Assembly: GCA_937965795.1 (NCBI GenBank)
Contig: CALCMD010000046.1
Coordinates: 1 to 6,877, forward strand
DNA: 6,877 nt
Direction: 5' to 3'
Origin: an uncultured Lachnospiraceae bacterium
Lineage (GTDB): Bacteria; Bacillota; Clostridia; Lachnospirales; Lachnospiraceae
Shown here: positions 6,644-6,877 of the stretch, piece by piece
Layout of the letters: each line of letters begins with the position of its first letter
Numbering within the stretch: the first letter of the stretch is position 1
Notes under the pieces: generated by a model
Told to the model about the DNA's origin: nothing
Databases searched by the model: none
The model's input: only the letters and a program-made list of their open reading frames with translations
Position numbers and translations under genes: made by a program

Positions 6644-6672
6644 ATTGTACAGAATTAGAACAATCCTGTGAT
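6644..6672 (-). promoter_or_regulatory. Weak candidate promoter for the channel gene
   Basis: On the minus strand ATCACA (6667-6672), a 17-base spacer and TACAAT (6644-6649), overlapping the end of fhs. The -10 is good and the -35 poor. If used, the start would fall near the upstream edge of the hairpin at 6615-6640, placing it in the 5' leader. Chance occurrence in AT-rich sequence is quite possible. Confidence 0.22.
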
Positions 6673-6877
6673 CTTTCCGTTTTCGTCTACGTCAATCTTC
6701 TCGGCAGCCGGAACCTTCGGCAGACCCGGCATAGTCATAATCTCGCCCGTCAAAGCCACAATAAAGCCTGCGCCAGCAGAAATCTTCAGATTACGAACCG
6801 TTACTTCGAAGTCCGTCGGTGCGCCCAGTTTTGTCTGATCGTCTGTCAGACTGTACTGTGTCTTAGCTACACAGATC
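6655..6877 (-). CDS. fhs: Formate--tetrahydrofolate ligase, C-terminal part (cut by window edge)
   Basis: The last 73 codons and TAA stop (6655-6657) of a gene that continues past the right edge. Fhs uses ATP to join formate to tetrahydrofolate, giving 10-formyltetrahydrofolate for one-carbon metabolism and, in acetogens, the methyl branch of the Wood-Ljungdahl pathway. The visible part contains CVAKTQYSLTDD, the very conserved SAGAGFIVALTGEIMTMPGL and KVPAAEKIDVDENGKITGLF at the extreme C-terminus, which is essentially the family's standard ending. Nothing in it is broken. Full-length members have about 555 residues, so most of the gene, including the ATP site, is outside the window. The formate/nitrite channel gene begins 70 bases downstream. 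Confidence 0.96.
   Translation of the reverse strand, partial: ICVAKTQYSLTDDQTKLGAPTDFEVTVRNLKISAGAGFIVALTGEIMTMPGLPKVPAAEKIDVDENGKITGLF

Noticed and set aside
6585..6644. Longer N-terminus for the formate/nitrite channel from a TTG at 6642-6644
   Set aside because: It would translate through a perfect 10-bp hairpin and begins with a weak start codon without a ribosome binding site; the ATG at 6582-6584 has a good one.

Overview
The window looks like chromosomal sequence from an anaerobic Gram-positive Firmicute, most likely a Lachnospiraceae-type clostridium (Blautia / Dorea / Ruminococcus relatives). The basis is moderate GC with AT-rich intergenic stretches, strong AGGAGG-type ribosome binding sites, TG-extended sigma-A-like promoters, a formate--tetrahydrofolate ligase gene beside a formate/nitrite channel, and a secreted protein with Gram-positive cell-wall-binding repeats. 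This is inference from gene content; no marker gene fixes the genus. All five genes that are certain lie on the minus strand, so transcription runs from the high-coordinate end to base 1.

In transcription order: (1) 6655-6877 holds the last 73 codons of fhs, followed by a hairpin at 6615-6640. (2) 5811-6584 is a six-helix formate/nitrite transporter family channel, ended by a strong intrinsic terminator at 5769-5803. It probably moves the formate that Fhs attaches to tetrahydrofolate. (3) 4589-5698 is a secreted protein with cell-wall-binding repeats fused to an SGNH esterase/acyltransferase-like domain, with its own promoter at 5739-5768. (4) 3304-4512 is a PAPS-type sulfotransferase-like protein with an ambiguous start codon. 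The two genes have no clear terminator between them and probably modify surface polymers together. A hairpin at 3246-3285 closes this unit. (5) 2896-3282 is an AT-rich stretch carrying what reads as a decayed gene with two in-frame stops and a Fic-like core motif. (6) 1783-2823 is a class I DAHP synthase, first enzyme of the shikimate pathway, with a clear promoter and ribosome binding site. (7) 85-1767 is a membrane-anchored MutS-family ATPase whose ribosome binding site overlaps the DAHP synthase stop codon, so the two form an operon. (8) Bases 1-84 are a GC-richer end that stays open in one reading frame on each strand and cannot be assigned.

No RNA gene, CRISPR array, insertion sequence or prophage piece is visible. 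Most of the window is ordinary housekeeping or cell-surface content. The parts least explained are the gene remnant upstream of the DAHP synthase, the secreted SGNH/sulfotransferase pair, the pairing of a transmembrane MutS homologue with aromatic amino acid synthesis, and the left-edge sequence.
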